Under the pieces are notes generated by a model. That model worked only from the letters and a program-made list of their open reading frames with translations, was not told the DNA's origin and ran no database searches. Below are positions 1-7,089 of a DNA stretch of 15,667 nt, in pieces (position 1 is the stretch's first letter; the number at the start of each line of letters is the position of its first letter). The position numbers and the translations under genes are program-made. Source of the DNA: Thermoflexibacter sp. (GTDB lineage: Bacteria > Bacteroidota > Bacteroidia > Cytophagales > Thermoflexibacteraceae); the NCBI GenBank assembly GCA_025455345.1, contig JALOMS010000023.1:1-15667 (forward strand), in the 5' to 3' direction.

Positions 1-45
1 ATCAATAAGCCAAATACCCTGCGGAATAATTCCATAAAAATCTTA

Positions 46-71
46 AAAAAGATGACAAAAATCATCTTTTT
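46..71. terminator. A/T-rich perfect hairpin, likely terminator upstream of the cco cluster
   Basis: A perfect 10-bp inverted repeat (AAAAAGATGA at 46-55, TCATCTTTTT at 62-71) encloses a 6-base loop. The A-run on one side and T-run on the other make it look like an intrinsic terminator that could work in either direction. It probably separates whatever lies left of the window from the cco genes. In one frame a stop codon lies at 35-37, just before the hairpin, so it may end an upstream gene, but too little of that gene is visible to name it. The stem is weak in G/C, so termination strength is uncertain. Confidence 0.5.
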
Positions 72-119
72 AAGCATACATAAGTCATTTTTTTTAAGTT
101 CTTCTCTACTGACTTTTGT

Positions 120-132
120 AGCATCAAAACAT
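120..132 (+). promoter_or_regulatory. Leader block shared with ccoQ (copy 1)
   Basis: The 13 bases AGCATCAAAACAT start exactly 21 bases before the ccoS start codon. The same 13 bases start 21 bases before the ccoQ start codon (2704-2716), and 17 of the first 18 positions agree. The conserved distance suggests a translation-initiation or RNA-level role. No function is known to me. Confidence 0.35.
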
Positions 133-140
133 ATAAATAC

Positions 141-296
141 ATGAGTGTCATCTTTATTCTTATAGGTATTAGTATTTCTGTTGCTTTAGTATTCTTAGGG
201 CTTTTTCTCTGGGCGGTCAAGACCAAACAGTATGAAGATGATTATACACCTTCGGTGAGAATGCTCTTTGATGATGAACTGACTCAAAAGTTATGA
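141..296 (+). CDS. ccoS: CcoS, cbb3-type cytochrome oxidase assembly protein
   Basis: This encodes a 51-residue protein, the usual size for CcoS/FixS. Residues 3-24 form one membrane helix (ISISVALVFLGLFLW). The family signature follows: WAVKTKQYEDDYTP at 24-37, then PSVRMLFDDE at 37-46. CcoS is a membrane protein needed to insert cofactors (haem b and copper) into the CcoN subunit of cbb3 oxidase. It sits 124 bases upstream of ccoNO in the same orientation, as expected for an assembly gene of this operon. The ATG at 141 gives the complete family N-terminus (MSVIFILIG). No clear ribosome-binding site is visible, which is normal in Bacteroidota. The copper ATPase gene ccoI/fixI that often precedes ccoS is not recognisable in the 140 bases upstream. 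Recognition rests on the C-terminal signature and the context and is strong despite the short length. Confidence 0.92.
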   Translation: MSVIFILIGISISVALVFLGLFLWAVKTKQYEDDYTPSVRMLFDDELTQKL

Positions 297-420
297 TATA
301 TGTGCTTGTTAAATTATAATGTGAATTTAGAACTATTGCATACACCTTAATATAATTTAAAAAAACAAAAATTAAATCTCCGTCATAAAAAACTTTGAAC
401 TATTAACTATAAAAAATTCT

Positions 421-2574
421 ATGACATCAACAACCGTAGTAAAAACAGTAGAACAAGCATCACCACGAGTATTGGAAACGTTTGAATATGATAACGTTAC
501 GCCAAGAAATTTTGTGATTGCAAGTATTATTTTTGGCGTAGTAGGTATGTTGGTGGGAGTTATTGTCGCATTCCAATTGGTCTATCCTGAGCTTAATTTC
601 GGGATAGAATTCACTTCTTTTGGAAGGATTCGCCCACTACACACTAACGCTGTGATATTCGCTTTCGTAGGAAATGCGATTTTTGCGGGTATCTATTACT
701 CTACCCAGCGTCTTTGTAAGACAAGATTATTTAATGATACCCTAAGCAAAATCCACTTTTGGGGGTGGCAGTTGATTATCCTTGCGGCGGCTATTACGCT
801 TCCCTTGGGTATTACTACTTCTAAAGAATATGCCGAATTGGAATGGCCTATTGACATTGCTATCGCACTTGTATGGGTAGTTTTTGGTATCAATTTGATA
901 GGTACTATTATCAAAAGACGTGAGGAACATATTTATGTGGCGATGTGGTTTTACATTGCTACTTTTATTACTGTGGCTGTCCTACACATTGTGAACTCTT
1001 TTGAATTGCCTATTGCCTTCTTAAAGAGTTATTCTTGGTATGCGGGCGTACAAGATGCTTTGGTACAATGGTGGTACGGACACAATGCAGTAGCATTTTT
1101 CCTTACCACACCTTATTTGGGTATGATGTATTACTTCTTACCCAAAGCCGCAGGAAGACCTGTTTATTCTTACAGACTTTCTATTGTTCACTTTTGGTCT
1201 TTGATATTCATCTATATATGGGCAGGTCCTCACCACTTATTGTATTCTGCCTTGCCTGATTGGGCGCAATCTTTGGGTACTGTATTCTCTGTCATGCTGA
1301 TAGCTCCATCATGGGGTGGTATGGTAAATGGTCTTTTGACTTTGAGAGGAGTATGGGACAAGGTCAGAGAAGATGCTATTTTGAAATTTATGGTAGTAGC
1401 CTTGACAGGTTATGGCATGGCTACTTTTGAGGGACCTATGCTATCATTGAAAAATGTAAATGCGATTGGACACTTTACTGACTGGATAGTAGCTCACGTA
1501 CATATTGGGGCTTTGGGTTGGAATGGATTTTTTACCTTTGCGATGTTCTACTGGATGTTTCCAAGAATGTTTAATACTAAACTATACTCTACTAAGTTAG
1601 CCAATGTCCATTTTTGGGTAGGCACTTTGGGTATTTTGTTCTATGCAATTCCTATGTATTGGTCTGGATTTACGCAAGGTTTGATGTGGAAACAGTTCAA
1701 TGCCGAAGGCTCTTTGCAATATCCTAACTTCTTAGAAACCGTAACAGCGATTATTCCTATGTACTTCATGCGCGGTTTGGGCGGTCTGCTTTACTTAGTA
1801 GGGGTATTTATTATGATTTATAACTTGTGGAAAACTGTGGCAAGTGGTAGCTTCACAGCCAATGAATCAGCCCAAGCTATGTCCCTTGCTAAAAACACCG
1901 TTCATCATGATGACCATTGGCACAGGAAATTGGAGAGAAAACCCATCAGACTGGCAATATTCTCTTTGATAGCTATCTTAGTAGGTACAGCCATAGAATT
2001 AGTCCCTACCTTCTTAGTCAAATCCAATATACCTACAATTAGCAGTGTTAAACCTTATACTGCTTTAGAGTTACAAGGCAGAGATGTGTATATCAAAGAG
2101 GGTTGCGTAGGTTGCCACTCGCAGATGATTCGTCCATTCCGCTCAGAAACAGAGCGATATGGTGAATATGCGAAAGCAGGAGAGTATGTTTATGACCATC
2201 CTTTCTTATGGGGTTCTAAGCGTACAGGTCCAGATTTGCTCAGAATAGGCGGCAAATATCCCGATTCTTGGCATTATAACCACATGCTTGACCCGACTTC
2301 TATGTCCCCAGGTTCTATTATGCCAGCATATCCTTGGTTATTTGAAAAAACATTGGACAACGACCAATTAGCAGATAAAATTAGTGCCATGAGAACTTTG
2401 GGCGTGCCATATCCTGCGGGTTATGAAACACAAGCATTAACAGACCTACAGGCGCAGGCGCAGGAGATTGTAAAAAATCTTAAAGAAGCAGGCATACAGT
2501 CCAAGTCTGATACTGAAATCATTGCCCTAATCGCTTATTTACAACGCTTAGGCAAGGATATCAAAGTCAAGTAA
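421..2574 (+). CDS. ccoNO: Fused CcoN-CcoO, catalytic and mono-haem c subunits of cbb3 oxidase
   Basis: This encodes 717 residues: a CcoN haem-copper oxidase (about 25-475) joined to a complete CcoO (about 505-717). The enzyme reduces O2 to water at high affinity in the cytoplasmic membrane and pumps protons. Visible ligands are His74 (low-spin haem b, in RPLHTNAV), His221 (CuB, in YGHNAV), Tyr265 (predicted cross-linked Tyr), His271-His272 (CuB, in AGPHHLLYS), and His359 and His361 (the high- and low-spin haems, in AHVHIGALG). The CcoO part has a membrane anchor at about 510-530, the haem c motif CVGCH at 562-566, and the probable axial Met634 in SIMPAYPWLF. A His-rich linker (VHHDDHWH, 494-501) joins the halves. 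Separate ccoN and ccoO genes are the proteobacterial norm, while N-O fusions are common in Bacteroidota. The reading frame is intact and all key residues are present. Confidence 0.97.
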   Translation: MTSTTVVKTVEQASPRVLETFEYDNVTPRNFVIASIIFGVVGMLVGVIVAFQLVYPELNFGIEFTSFGRIRPLHTNAVIFAFVGNAIFAGIYYSTQRLCKTRLFNDTLSKIHFWGWQLIILAAAITLPLGITTSKEYAELEWPIDIAIALVWVVFGINLIGTIIKRREEHIYVAMWFYIATFITVAVLHIVNSFELPIAFLKSYSWYAGVQDALVQWWYGHNAVAFFLTTPYLGMMYYFLPKAAGRPVYSYRLSIVHFWSLIFIYIWAGPHHLLYSALPDWAQSLGTVFSVMLIAPSWGGMVNGLLTLRGVWDKVREDAILKFMVVALTGYGMATFEGPMLSLKNVNAIGHFTDWIVAHVHIGALGWNGFFTFAMFYWMFPRMFNTKLYSTKLANVHFWVGTLGILFYAIPMYWSGFTQGLMWKQFNAEGSLQYPNFLETVTAIIPMYFMRGLGGLLYLVGVFIMIYNLWKTVASGSFTANESAQAMSLAKNTVHHDDHWHRKLERKPIRLAIFSLIAILVGTAIELVPTFLVKSNIPTISSVKPYTALELQGRDVYIKEGCVGCHSQMIRPFRSETERYGEYAKAGEYVYDHPFLWGSKRTGPDLLRIGGKYPDSWHYNHMLDPTSMSPGSIMPAYPWLFEKTLDNDQLADKISAMRTLGVPYPAGYETQALTDLQAQAQEIVKNLKEAGIQSKSDTEIIALIAYLQRLGKDIKVK

Positions 2575-2585
2575 AATCTAATTAA

Positions 2586-2693
2586 TAATAGTTGGATAGT
2601 TATTTACGATATATGCAAGTAACTGATAATGAATAGAAAATGCTTAGCGTATTTTACAATAAAAAGCAGGCTTACTTAACTATCCAACTATTA
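2586..2693. repeat. Perfect 17-bp inverted repeat with 74-base spacer between ccoNO and ccoQ
   Basis: TAATAGTTGGATAGTTA (2586-2602) and its exact complement TAACTATCCAACTATTA (2677-2693) flank 74 bases with no ORF. The left arm begins 12 bases after the ccoNO stop. The right arm ends 31 bases before the ccoQ start. In RNA this would form a long stem closing the whole spacer. As DNA it could be the ends of a MITE-like element, since a TA stands at both outer edges of the arms. There is no T-run after the right arm, so it is unlikely to be a simple terminator. Related shorter pairs occur at 2894-2919 and 3827-3866. Confidence 0.8.
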
Positions 2694-2703
2694 AAACTAT
2701 CAA

Positions 2704-2716
2704 AGCATCAAAACAT
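2704..2716 (+). promoter_or_regulatory. Leader block shared with ccoS (copy 2)
   Basis: AGCATCAAAACAT is identical to 120-132 and lies at the same 21-base distance from the start codon, here that of ccoQ. Outside this block the two leaders differ upstream, so it is not simply a duplicated intergenic region. Confidence 0.35.
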
Positions 2717-2724
2717 TTAAAATT

Positions 2725-2880
2725 ATGATACGCAATACTTTAGAAGCCATACAAGGAATTAATATTTATCCAATCATCTCTTTAGCTATTTTCTTCATCA
2801 GTTTTACTCTGATGTTGATTTGGGTAATGAAGGCAGATAAGAAATTTATCAAAAAAATGTCTGAAATGCCTTTAGAATAA
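2725..2880 (+). CDS. ccoQ: CcoQ-like small subunit of cbb3 oxidase
   Basis: This encodes a 51-residue protein between ccoNO and ccoP, the position and size of CcoQ/FixQ. Residues about 13-35 form a single membrane helix (YPIISLAIFFISFTLMLIWV). A short basic stretch follows (KADKKFIKKMSEMP, 36-49), as in CcoQ tails that face the cytoplasm. CcoQ stabilises the association of CcoP with the CcoNO core. Sequence conservation in this family is low, so the call depends on position, length and topology more than on a motif. The ATG at 2725 leaves four residues before the amphipathic start of the helix region. No other in-frame start is needed. The neighbouring spacers contain inverted repeats on both sides. 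Confidence 0.82.
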   Translation: MIRNTLEAIQGINIYPIISLAIFFISFTLMLIWVMKADKKFIKKMSEMPLE

Positions 2881-2893
2881 CTAAATGGAGATG

Positions 2894-2919
2894 GTTGATA
2901 ACTGAAAAAGAATATCAAC
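2894..2919. repeat. Inverted repeat GTTGATA/TATCAAC between ccoQ and ccoP
   Basis: GTTGATA at 2894-2900 pairs perfectly with TATCAAC at 2913-2919 across a 12-base A-rich loop. It starts 14 bases after the ccoQ stop and ends 26 bases before the chosen ccoP start. The wording TGGTTGATAACT recurs after ccoP at about 3825-3836, where TTATCAAC again follows. Confidence 0.65.
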
Positions 2920-2945
2920 TACTAACAACAAAAAATATTAAACAA

Positions 2946-3797
2946 ATGAAAAGAAACAAATTCAAATTAATTGGTTCTGCCCTTTTTAGCTTGTTTGTAG
3001 CTATGCAAGCGCAAGCGCAAGATGCAGTACAAGCAAACGCACCTGTGGCGAGTAGCGGAATGACCCAAGATGAGGTCATGGTGATGACTTTGCTTGGTGC
3101 CCTTGTATTACTCATTGTTGCTCCTTTAATCGCTCTTTCTTCACAGCTTTATGGTATCATCAAGACAGTAGAAGAAAGAACAGGAGTAAAAAGAAAAATT
3201 CCTGCATTGGGTTCTGGCAACTTAATCAAGGAAGTCCAATCCTTGTTTGCGGGTGGAGGAGAAAACGAACTCATGGAAGGTCATACCTATGATGGTATCC
3301 AAGAAATGGACAACGGTATGCCACGCTGGTTATCTGCTATTTTTTATGTAACGATTATTTTTGGCATTATTTATTTGCTTAATTATGAAGTATTTAAGTT
3401 TAGTCCATATTCAGCAGATGAGTATAATGTAGAAGTAGCCGAAGCAACTGTAAAATACAATCTTTCTGATAAAGTGAAAATCAAATTAGAAGCATTGACC
3501 GACAAAGAGGCATTGGACGCAGGAAAAGTCGTCTATGAGAAAAACTGCGCTGTGTGTCATGGAAAATTGGGTGAAGGTGGAGTAGGTCCTAATATGACTG
3601 ACAATTATTGGTTGCATGGTGGGGCTTTGGAAAATATATTCAATATTATACGCATAGGTGTACCTGAAAAGGGTATGATTGCTTGGAAGGCTCAGTTCAA
3701 AGATGAGCAGATATTGCAAGTTGCAAGTTATATATTGACGCTCAAAGGTACAAATCCTCCCAATGCGAAAGCTCCTCAAGGAACAGAAGAAAAATAG
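2946..3797 (+). CDS. ccoP: CcoP, membrane cytochrome c subunit of cbb3 oxidase, single haem
   Basis: This encodes 283 residues from the ATG at 2946. That start is preferred over the in-frame TTG at 2895 because it begins a clear signal peptide (MKRNKFKLIGSALFSLFVA, then the likely cleavage site QAQAQ-DA near 25). Membrane helices lie at about 44-68 and 128-147. The CcoP/FixP N-terminal signature spans about 115-147 (YDGIQEMDNGMPRW, then the second helix). One haem c site, CAVCH, lies at 201-205, with Met244 (EKGMIAWK) as the likely axial ligand. CcoP accepts electrons from cytochrome c or other donors and passes them to the CcoO haem. Proteobacterial CcoP has two haem sites, but only one is present here and the protein is not truncated. 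A signal peptide before the first helix is another difference from the classical subunit. It is the last gene of the cluster. Confidence 0.93.
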   Translation: MKRNKFKLIGSALFSLFVAMQAQAQDAVQANAPVASSGMTQDEVMVMTLLGALVLLIVAPLIALSSQLYGIIKTVEERTGVKRKIPALGSGNLIKEVQSLFAGGGENELMEGHTYDGIQEMDNGMPRWLSAIFYVTIIFGIIYLLNYEVFKFSPYSADEYNVEVAEATVKYNLSDKVKIKLEALTDKEALDAGKVVYEKNCAVCHGKLGEGGVGPNMTDNYWLHGGALENIFNIIRIGVPEKGMIAWKAQFKDEQILQVASYILTLKGTNPPNAKAPQGTEEK

Positions 3798-3826
3798 ACA
3801 TAATAGGCAAATGAAATTGGTGATTG

Positions 3827-3866
3827 GTTGATAACTAAAACTTTATCAACAAACAGATTTGATAAA
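3827..3866. repeat. Overlapping alternative hairpins downstream of ccoP
   Basis: GTTGATAA (3827-3834) pairs perfectly with TTATCAAC (3843-3850). The same middle segment, read as TTTATCAA (3842-3849), pairs perfectly with TTGATAAA (3859-3866). The two 8-bp stems cannot form together. The strong terminator begins five bases further on. The arrangement resembles an attenuator, but it lies at the 3' end of the cluster and leads no gene on the + strand. Confidence 0.6.
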
Positions 3867-3870
3867 ATGC

Positions 3871-3903
3871 AAACTGCCTCATTCAAGATGAATGAGGCAG
3901 TTT
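3871..3903. terminator. Strong intrinsic terminator, probably bidirectional
   Basis: A perfect 14-bp stem (AAACTGCCTCATTC at 3871-3884, complement at 3890-3903) has a 5-base loop and is followed by T's to 3905. It lies 73 bases after the ccoP stop. On the - strand it begins four bases after the stop of the convergent EamA gene, where A/T runs also flank the stem. It should end both transcripts. Confidence 0.92.
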
Positions 3904-3906
3904 TTA

Positions 3907-4854
3907 TTATACAGTTTCTAATACCTCTGTCTCTGTCTTTTCTTCTTTGCTTACTTCTTTTTTGTTTTGGAAGCCTTTATTGACTACATATACACTTATC
4001 AAAATCAATCCAATAGAAAGCCAAGTATAGGCATTAATTTTCTCGTCTAATAGCCACCAACCCAAAAAGATAGCTACCAAAGGGTTGATATAAGTATAAA
4101 GCGAAACAACTGTTACTGGCAGATGAGCCAAAGAATAAATATATGCACCATAACCCGTAATAGACCCAAAAGTAACCAAATACAAAATAGCTAACCAAGC
4201 CTTTGTATTAGAAAAACTAAGAAAATCATAATTATCAACAGTGAATAAGCCAAAAATATTCATGACTATCCCTGTAAAAATCAATTGGATAGTAGCAACC
4301 ACAAATGGGTTTGCCGTAGTTTTATGCTTCTTGTTTAGTACCATACCCGCCGCCCAACTGATGTTGCATAAGACGGCTAACATCAGACCAAAACCAAACT
4401 CTTCGGTTGTTGATACAAAAAGCCCATCATAAAAGATAAGCAATAACCCTGAAAAACCAACGGTCAAGCCTATAAATATCTGGCTATTGATTTTCTCTGA
4501 TTTTTGAAATATCATATTCAAGCCCAATACCCAAAAGGGCAGAGAAGCACAAATGATGGATGCCGTATTGGTAGGCATATAACGCAATGCCCACACTAAG
4601 AGCGCATTAGCCAAGCCTATCATCAAAAAACCATTGATGGAGATAATCTTTATATCTTTGAAAGAAGGAATAGGATATCGCTTCATACCAAATACATAAG
4701 AGCCAAGTAATATACCCGCTAAAATGCAACGTATCCCAGAAACAAAAGCAACAGGCATGGTTTCAACCGCAGCGCGAGAGGCAATGAATGTAGTTCCCCA
4801 AAAGAAACAAACGCAAGCTAAGGCAATATAAGCCTTAAAATTATTCCGTGGCAT
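3907..4854 (-). CDS. EamA/DMT-family membrane transporter
   Basis: This encodes 315 residues dominated by about ten hydrophobic helices, in the two-fold EamA repeat typical of the drug/metabolite transporter superfamily. The first repeat starts with ALACVCFFWGTTFIASRA at about 11-28, a characteristic EamA opening. The second starts near 155 with GLMLAVLCNISWAAGMVL. The second repeat ends with the family-like pattern SLYTYINPLVAIFLGWWLLDE (251-271). The last 20 residues are highly charged and rich in Lys and Glu, and are probably a cytoplasmic tail. Family members export amino acids, metabolites or drugs, and the substrate cannot be read from sequence. The gene runs convergent to the cco cluster and shares its terminator. 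It diverges from the histidine kinase gene across a 197-base spacer. No clear promoter pair was seen for it. Confidence 0.9.
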   Translation of the reverse strand: MPRNNFKAYIALACVCFFWGTTFIASRAAVETMPVAFVSGIRCILAGILLGSYVFGMKRYPIPSFKDIKIISINGFLMIGLANALLVWALRYMPTNTASIICASLPFWVLGLNMIFQKSEKINSQIFIGLTVGFSGLLLIFYDGLFVSTTEEFGFGLMLAVLCNISWAAGMVLNKKHKTTANPFVVATIQLIFTGIVMNIFGLFTVDNYDFLSFSNTKAWLAILYLVTFGSITGYGAYIYSLAHLPVTVVSLYTYINPLVAIFLGWWLLDEKINAYTWLSIGLILISVYVVNKGFQNKKEVSKEEKTETEVLETV

Positions 4855-4961
4855 GGACTTAATTAGGAATTGTAAGTTAAAAAAGTCAATCTTTTAAGAT
4901 TTCAGAACATAAGGCAATCTTTGAAAGTTCAAAAAATAGAGAAATGCTCCAAATTTGTCAT

Positions 4962-4969
4962 TATTTTTG
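4962..4969 (+). promoter_or_regulatory. Possible -7 element for the TPR histidine kinase
   Basis: TATTTTTG matches the Bacteroidota -7 consensus TAnnTTTG and lies 82 bases before the kinase start, in the spacer between divergent genes. No TTG stands at the expected 17-23 base distance upstream, so support is only partial. Confidence 0.3.
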
Positions 4970-5051
4970 CTTTACTTTGCGCTAACTAATTCACCCTTCT
5001 TATTTTTTACCCCTAATCTTATATTTTGTTTTCTTCTATTCAATCTCTCTA

Positions 5052-6959
5052 ATGAGGAAATTGATTATTTTGTTACTTTTGGGGTTAAGCGGGTCTGTAA
5101 GTAGTTTTGCCCAATCTGGACGACTCAATGATTTGCAAGAAGCTCTTGCGCTCTCGACTAAAAGGAGTTATGACAATGTATTGGAGCAGATAGCTTCGGC
5201 AATGGATACGCTTGATTTTTATACTGCTCAAAAAGAGTGCTTAGAAACCATAGAAATAGCCCATACACTTAAATATCAACGTCTTGCCCTCCCGCAAGCC
5301 TACGATATTTTGGCAAATATCTGTAAAAAACACAATCACCCCGATTTGGCATTGGAACATTACTTAAAAATTACAGAGTTCTATGAAATAGCCAATTATA
5401 AAAAAGCCTTGGCGCATACCTACTTCCGCATTGGGTTATTACATTTTAATGCCAAACATTACGGTCAGGCACAGAGATTTCTCCAAAAAGCACTCAAGAC
5501 AGCGCAAGACTCTTTGGAAAGTCGCCAAGTCATTAATGCCTACAATGCCATCGCTTTATGCTATAAAGATGTCAATAATTACCCCTTAGCTGTCAAAAAT
5601 TTTGATACAGCATTAGGCATAGCTCAAAAAGCACAGGATAGTGTTTTTATTGGCGTAATTTATAGTAATATCGCAAGCGTACACTATGAAAAAAAAGAAT
5701 ATCAACAAGCACTTCATTATTTCCAACATGGCTTACGAATGAATCTCGCTTATCAGGGTGAGGAAGGACAAATCGCTAATATCTATAATGCACTTGGAAA
5801 TACGTATTTGAAAACCAAACAAATAGCCCCTGCAAAAGAATGTTTTGAAAATGCACTCCCTTTGGCTAAAAAATCCAATGCACTTTTAGCCTTTCAAGAG
5901 GCTTACCAAGGACTTGCCCAAATATACGAATCTCGTAATGATTTTACGAAGGCGTATCAGTATCATGCTTTATTAAAACAAATGAGCGACTCCATTAATC
6001 TCAAAACTAAGCACTTAGCAATCTTAGAAATGCAACATCGCTTTGATACGGAGCGCAAAGATAATCAAATCTTACTGCTTCATAAAGACGCAGAGAATCA
6101 CCAATTTCAGAGGATTAGCTTTGTACTTGGGAGTGGAACATTGCTCTTACTCACATTCTTTTTTATTAGAAATTATTTCAAAGAGCGTAGGAACAATATT
6201 CTATTAAAAACACAGAACCAACAAATAAATCAGCATAGGGAAGAAATACACACGCAAGCCCAACAACTTACGCAACTCAATAATACCAAAGACAAATTGT
6301 TTTCTATTATTTCCCACGACCTCCGTAGCCCACTCAGTAGCCTGAATAGTGCTTTGGCTCTATTGCAAACACAGAATATCTCCCAAGTAGATTTCCAAAG
6401 AATTATATCAGAGCTAAGGAAAAATTTGGACAATGTACACTTTACCTTAGAAAACCTACTCCAATGGTCTTATACCCAAATGAGTGGGATTAAAACGAAT
6501 GTACAACTTTTTGATATAAAGGAAGTTACTGACGAAATAATAGCTTTATACGAAACCAATCTCCAAGACAAGGAAATCGTTTTAGCCAATCTGGTAAGGG
6601 GTAAAACCTTAGTCAAAGCGGATAAAAATCAGATTAGACTCATCATCAGGAACTTAGTTGCTAATGCTATTAAGTTTACTAATCATGGAGGTAAAATTAC
6701 CCTTAATACTGAAGTCAGAGGGAATTGGGTGATATTTTCTGTGGCAGACACAGGCGTAGGTATGGGGATACTGGAAGCAGAGCAATTGTTTGAGCAAACA
6801 ACGCATTTTACCAAAAGAGGAACAGCAAATGAGAAAGGAACAGGCTTAGGGCTAATCCTGTGTAAAGAGTTTGTAGAAAAGAATGGTGGACAAATATGGC
6901 TCAAAAGCAAGGTAGGAGAAGGAACGATTTTCTATTTCTCTTTGCCTTGTATAGCATAG
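5052..6959 (+). CDS. TPR-containing membrane sensor histidine kinase
   Basis: This encodes 635 residues. A signal peptide (1-20, ending SSFAQ) is followed by TPR-like helical repeats at about 55-320, with typical stretches such as AHTYFRIGLLHFNAKHYGQA (121-140) and YNALGNTYLKTKQIAPAKEC (245-264). A membrane helix lies at about 353-373 and a Gln/Lys-rich coiled coil at 376-412. The HisKA domain has the H-box SIISHDLRSPLSS, with phosphoacceptor His422. The HATPase domain has the N-box Asn534 and Asn538, the G1 box DTGVG at 566-570, and GTGLGL at 596-601. The TPR region is predicted periplasmic, the kinase cytoplasmic. Such proteins are common in Bacteroidota and probably sense protein or peptide partners. 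No receiver domain is fused and no response-regulator gene is visible nearby, so it looks like an orphan kinase. The signal is unknown. Confidence 0.93.
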   Translation: MRKLIILLLLGLSGSVSSFAQSGRLNDLQEALALSTKRSYDNVLEQIASAMDTLDFYTAQKECLETIEIAHTLKYQRLALPQAYDILANICKKHNHPDLALEHYLKITEFYEIANYKKALAHTYFRIGLLHFNAKHYGQAQRFLQKALKTAQDSLESRQVINAYNAIALCYKDVNNYPLAVKNFDTALGIAQKAQDSVFIGVIYSNIASVHYEKKEYQQALHYFQHGLRMNLAYQGEEGQIANIYNALGNTYLKTKQIAPAKECFENALPLAKKSNALLAFQEAYQGLAQIYESRNDFTKAYQYHALLKQMSDSINLKTKHLAILEMQHRFDTERKDNQILLLHKDAENHQFQRISFVLGSGTLLLLTFFFIRNYFKERRNNILLKTQNQQINQHREEIHTQAQQLTQLNNTKDKLFSIISHDLRSPLSSLNSALALLQTQNISQVDFQRIISELRKNLDNVHFTLENLLQWSYTQMSGIKTNVQLFDIKEVTDEIIALYETNLQDKEIVLANLVRGKTLVKADKNQIRLIIRNLVANAIKFTNHGGKITLNTEVRGNWVIFSVADTGVGMGILEAEQLFEQTTHFTKRGTANEKGTGLGLILCKEFVEKNGGQIWLKSKVGEGTIFYFSLPCIA

Positions 6960-7089
6960 CCTGTAATTGTGTATTTTTAATGTAAAATATGCTTTAGCGT
7001 GTTTAGTTTACAATACATATTTCCTCACGCAGGTAACAAAAGTAAGTGGCTTTATACTGCTTTTTACTCAACTTAAAATTTCTAAAACT

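Noticed and set aside
1..144. Open + frame from the window edge that ends in an ATGA overlap with the ccoS start
   Set aside because: The frame is A/T-rich, runs through the hairpin at 46-71, and its translation resembles no CcoI C-terminus or other protein I know. The overlap is probably chance.
2894..2919. FNR/CRP box TTGATnnnnATCAA upstream of ccoP
   Set aside because: The half sites TTGAT and ATCAA are present but about three times too far apart for a dimer site, and the same pair occurs after ccoP where no promoter is needed.
2895..2945. Longer ccoP starting at TTG 2895
   Set aside because: It would place 17 polar residues before a clear signal peptide and cover the inverted repeat. 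The ATG at 2946 is much better.
7037..7044. TACTTTTG on the - strand, a perfect -7 element antisense to the end of the kinase operon
   Set aside because: The nearest -33 TTG is 24 bases away, and no gene is seen on that strand. Kept only as a remote antisense promoter possibility.
6967..7089. N-terminal extension of the lipoprotein gene
   Set aside because: The ATG at 7090 gives a complete lipoprotein signal with Cys19, so upstream residues would disrupt export.
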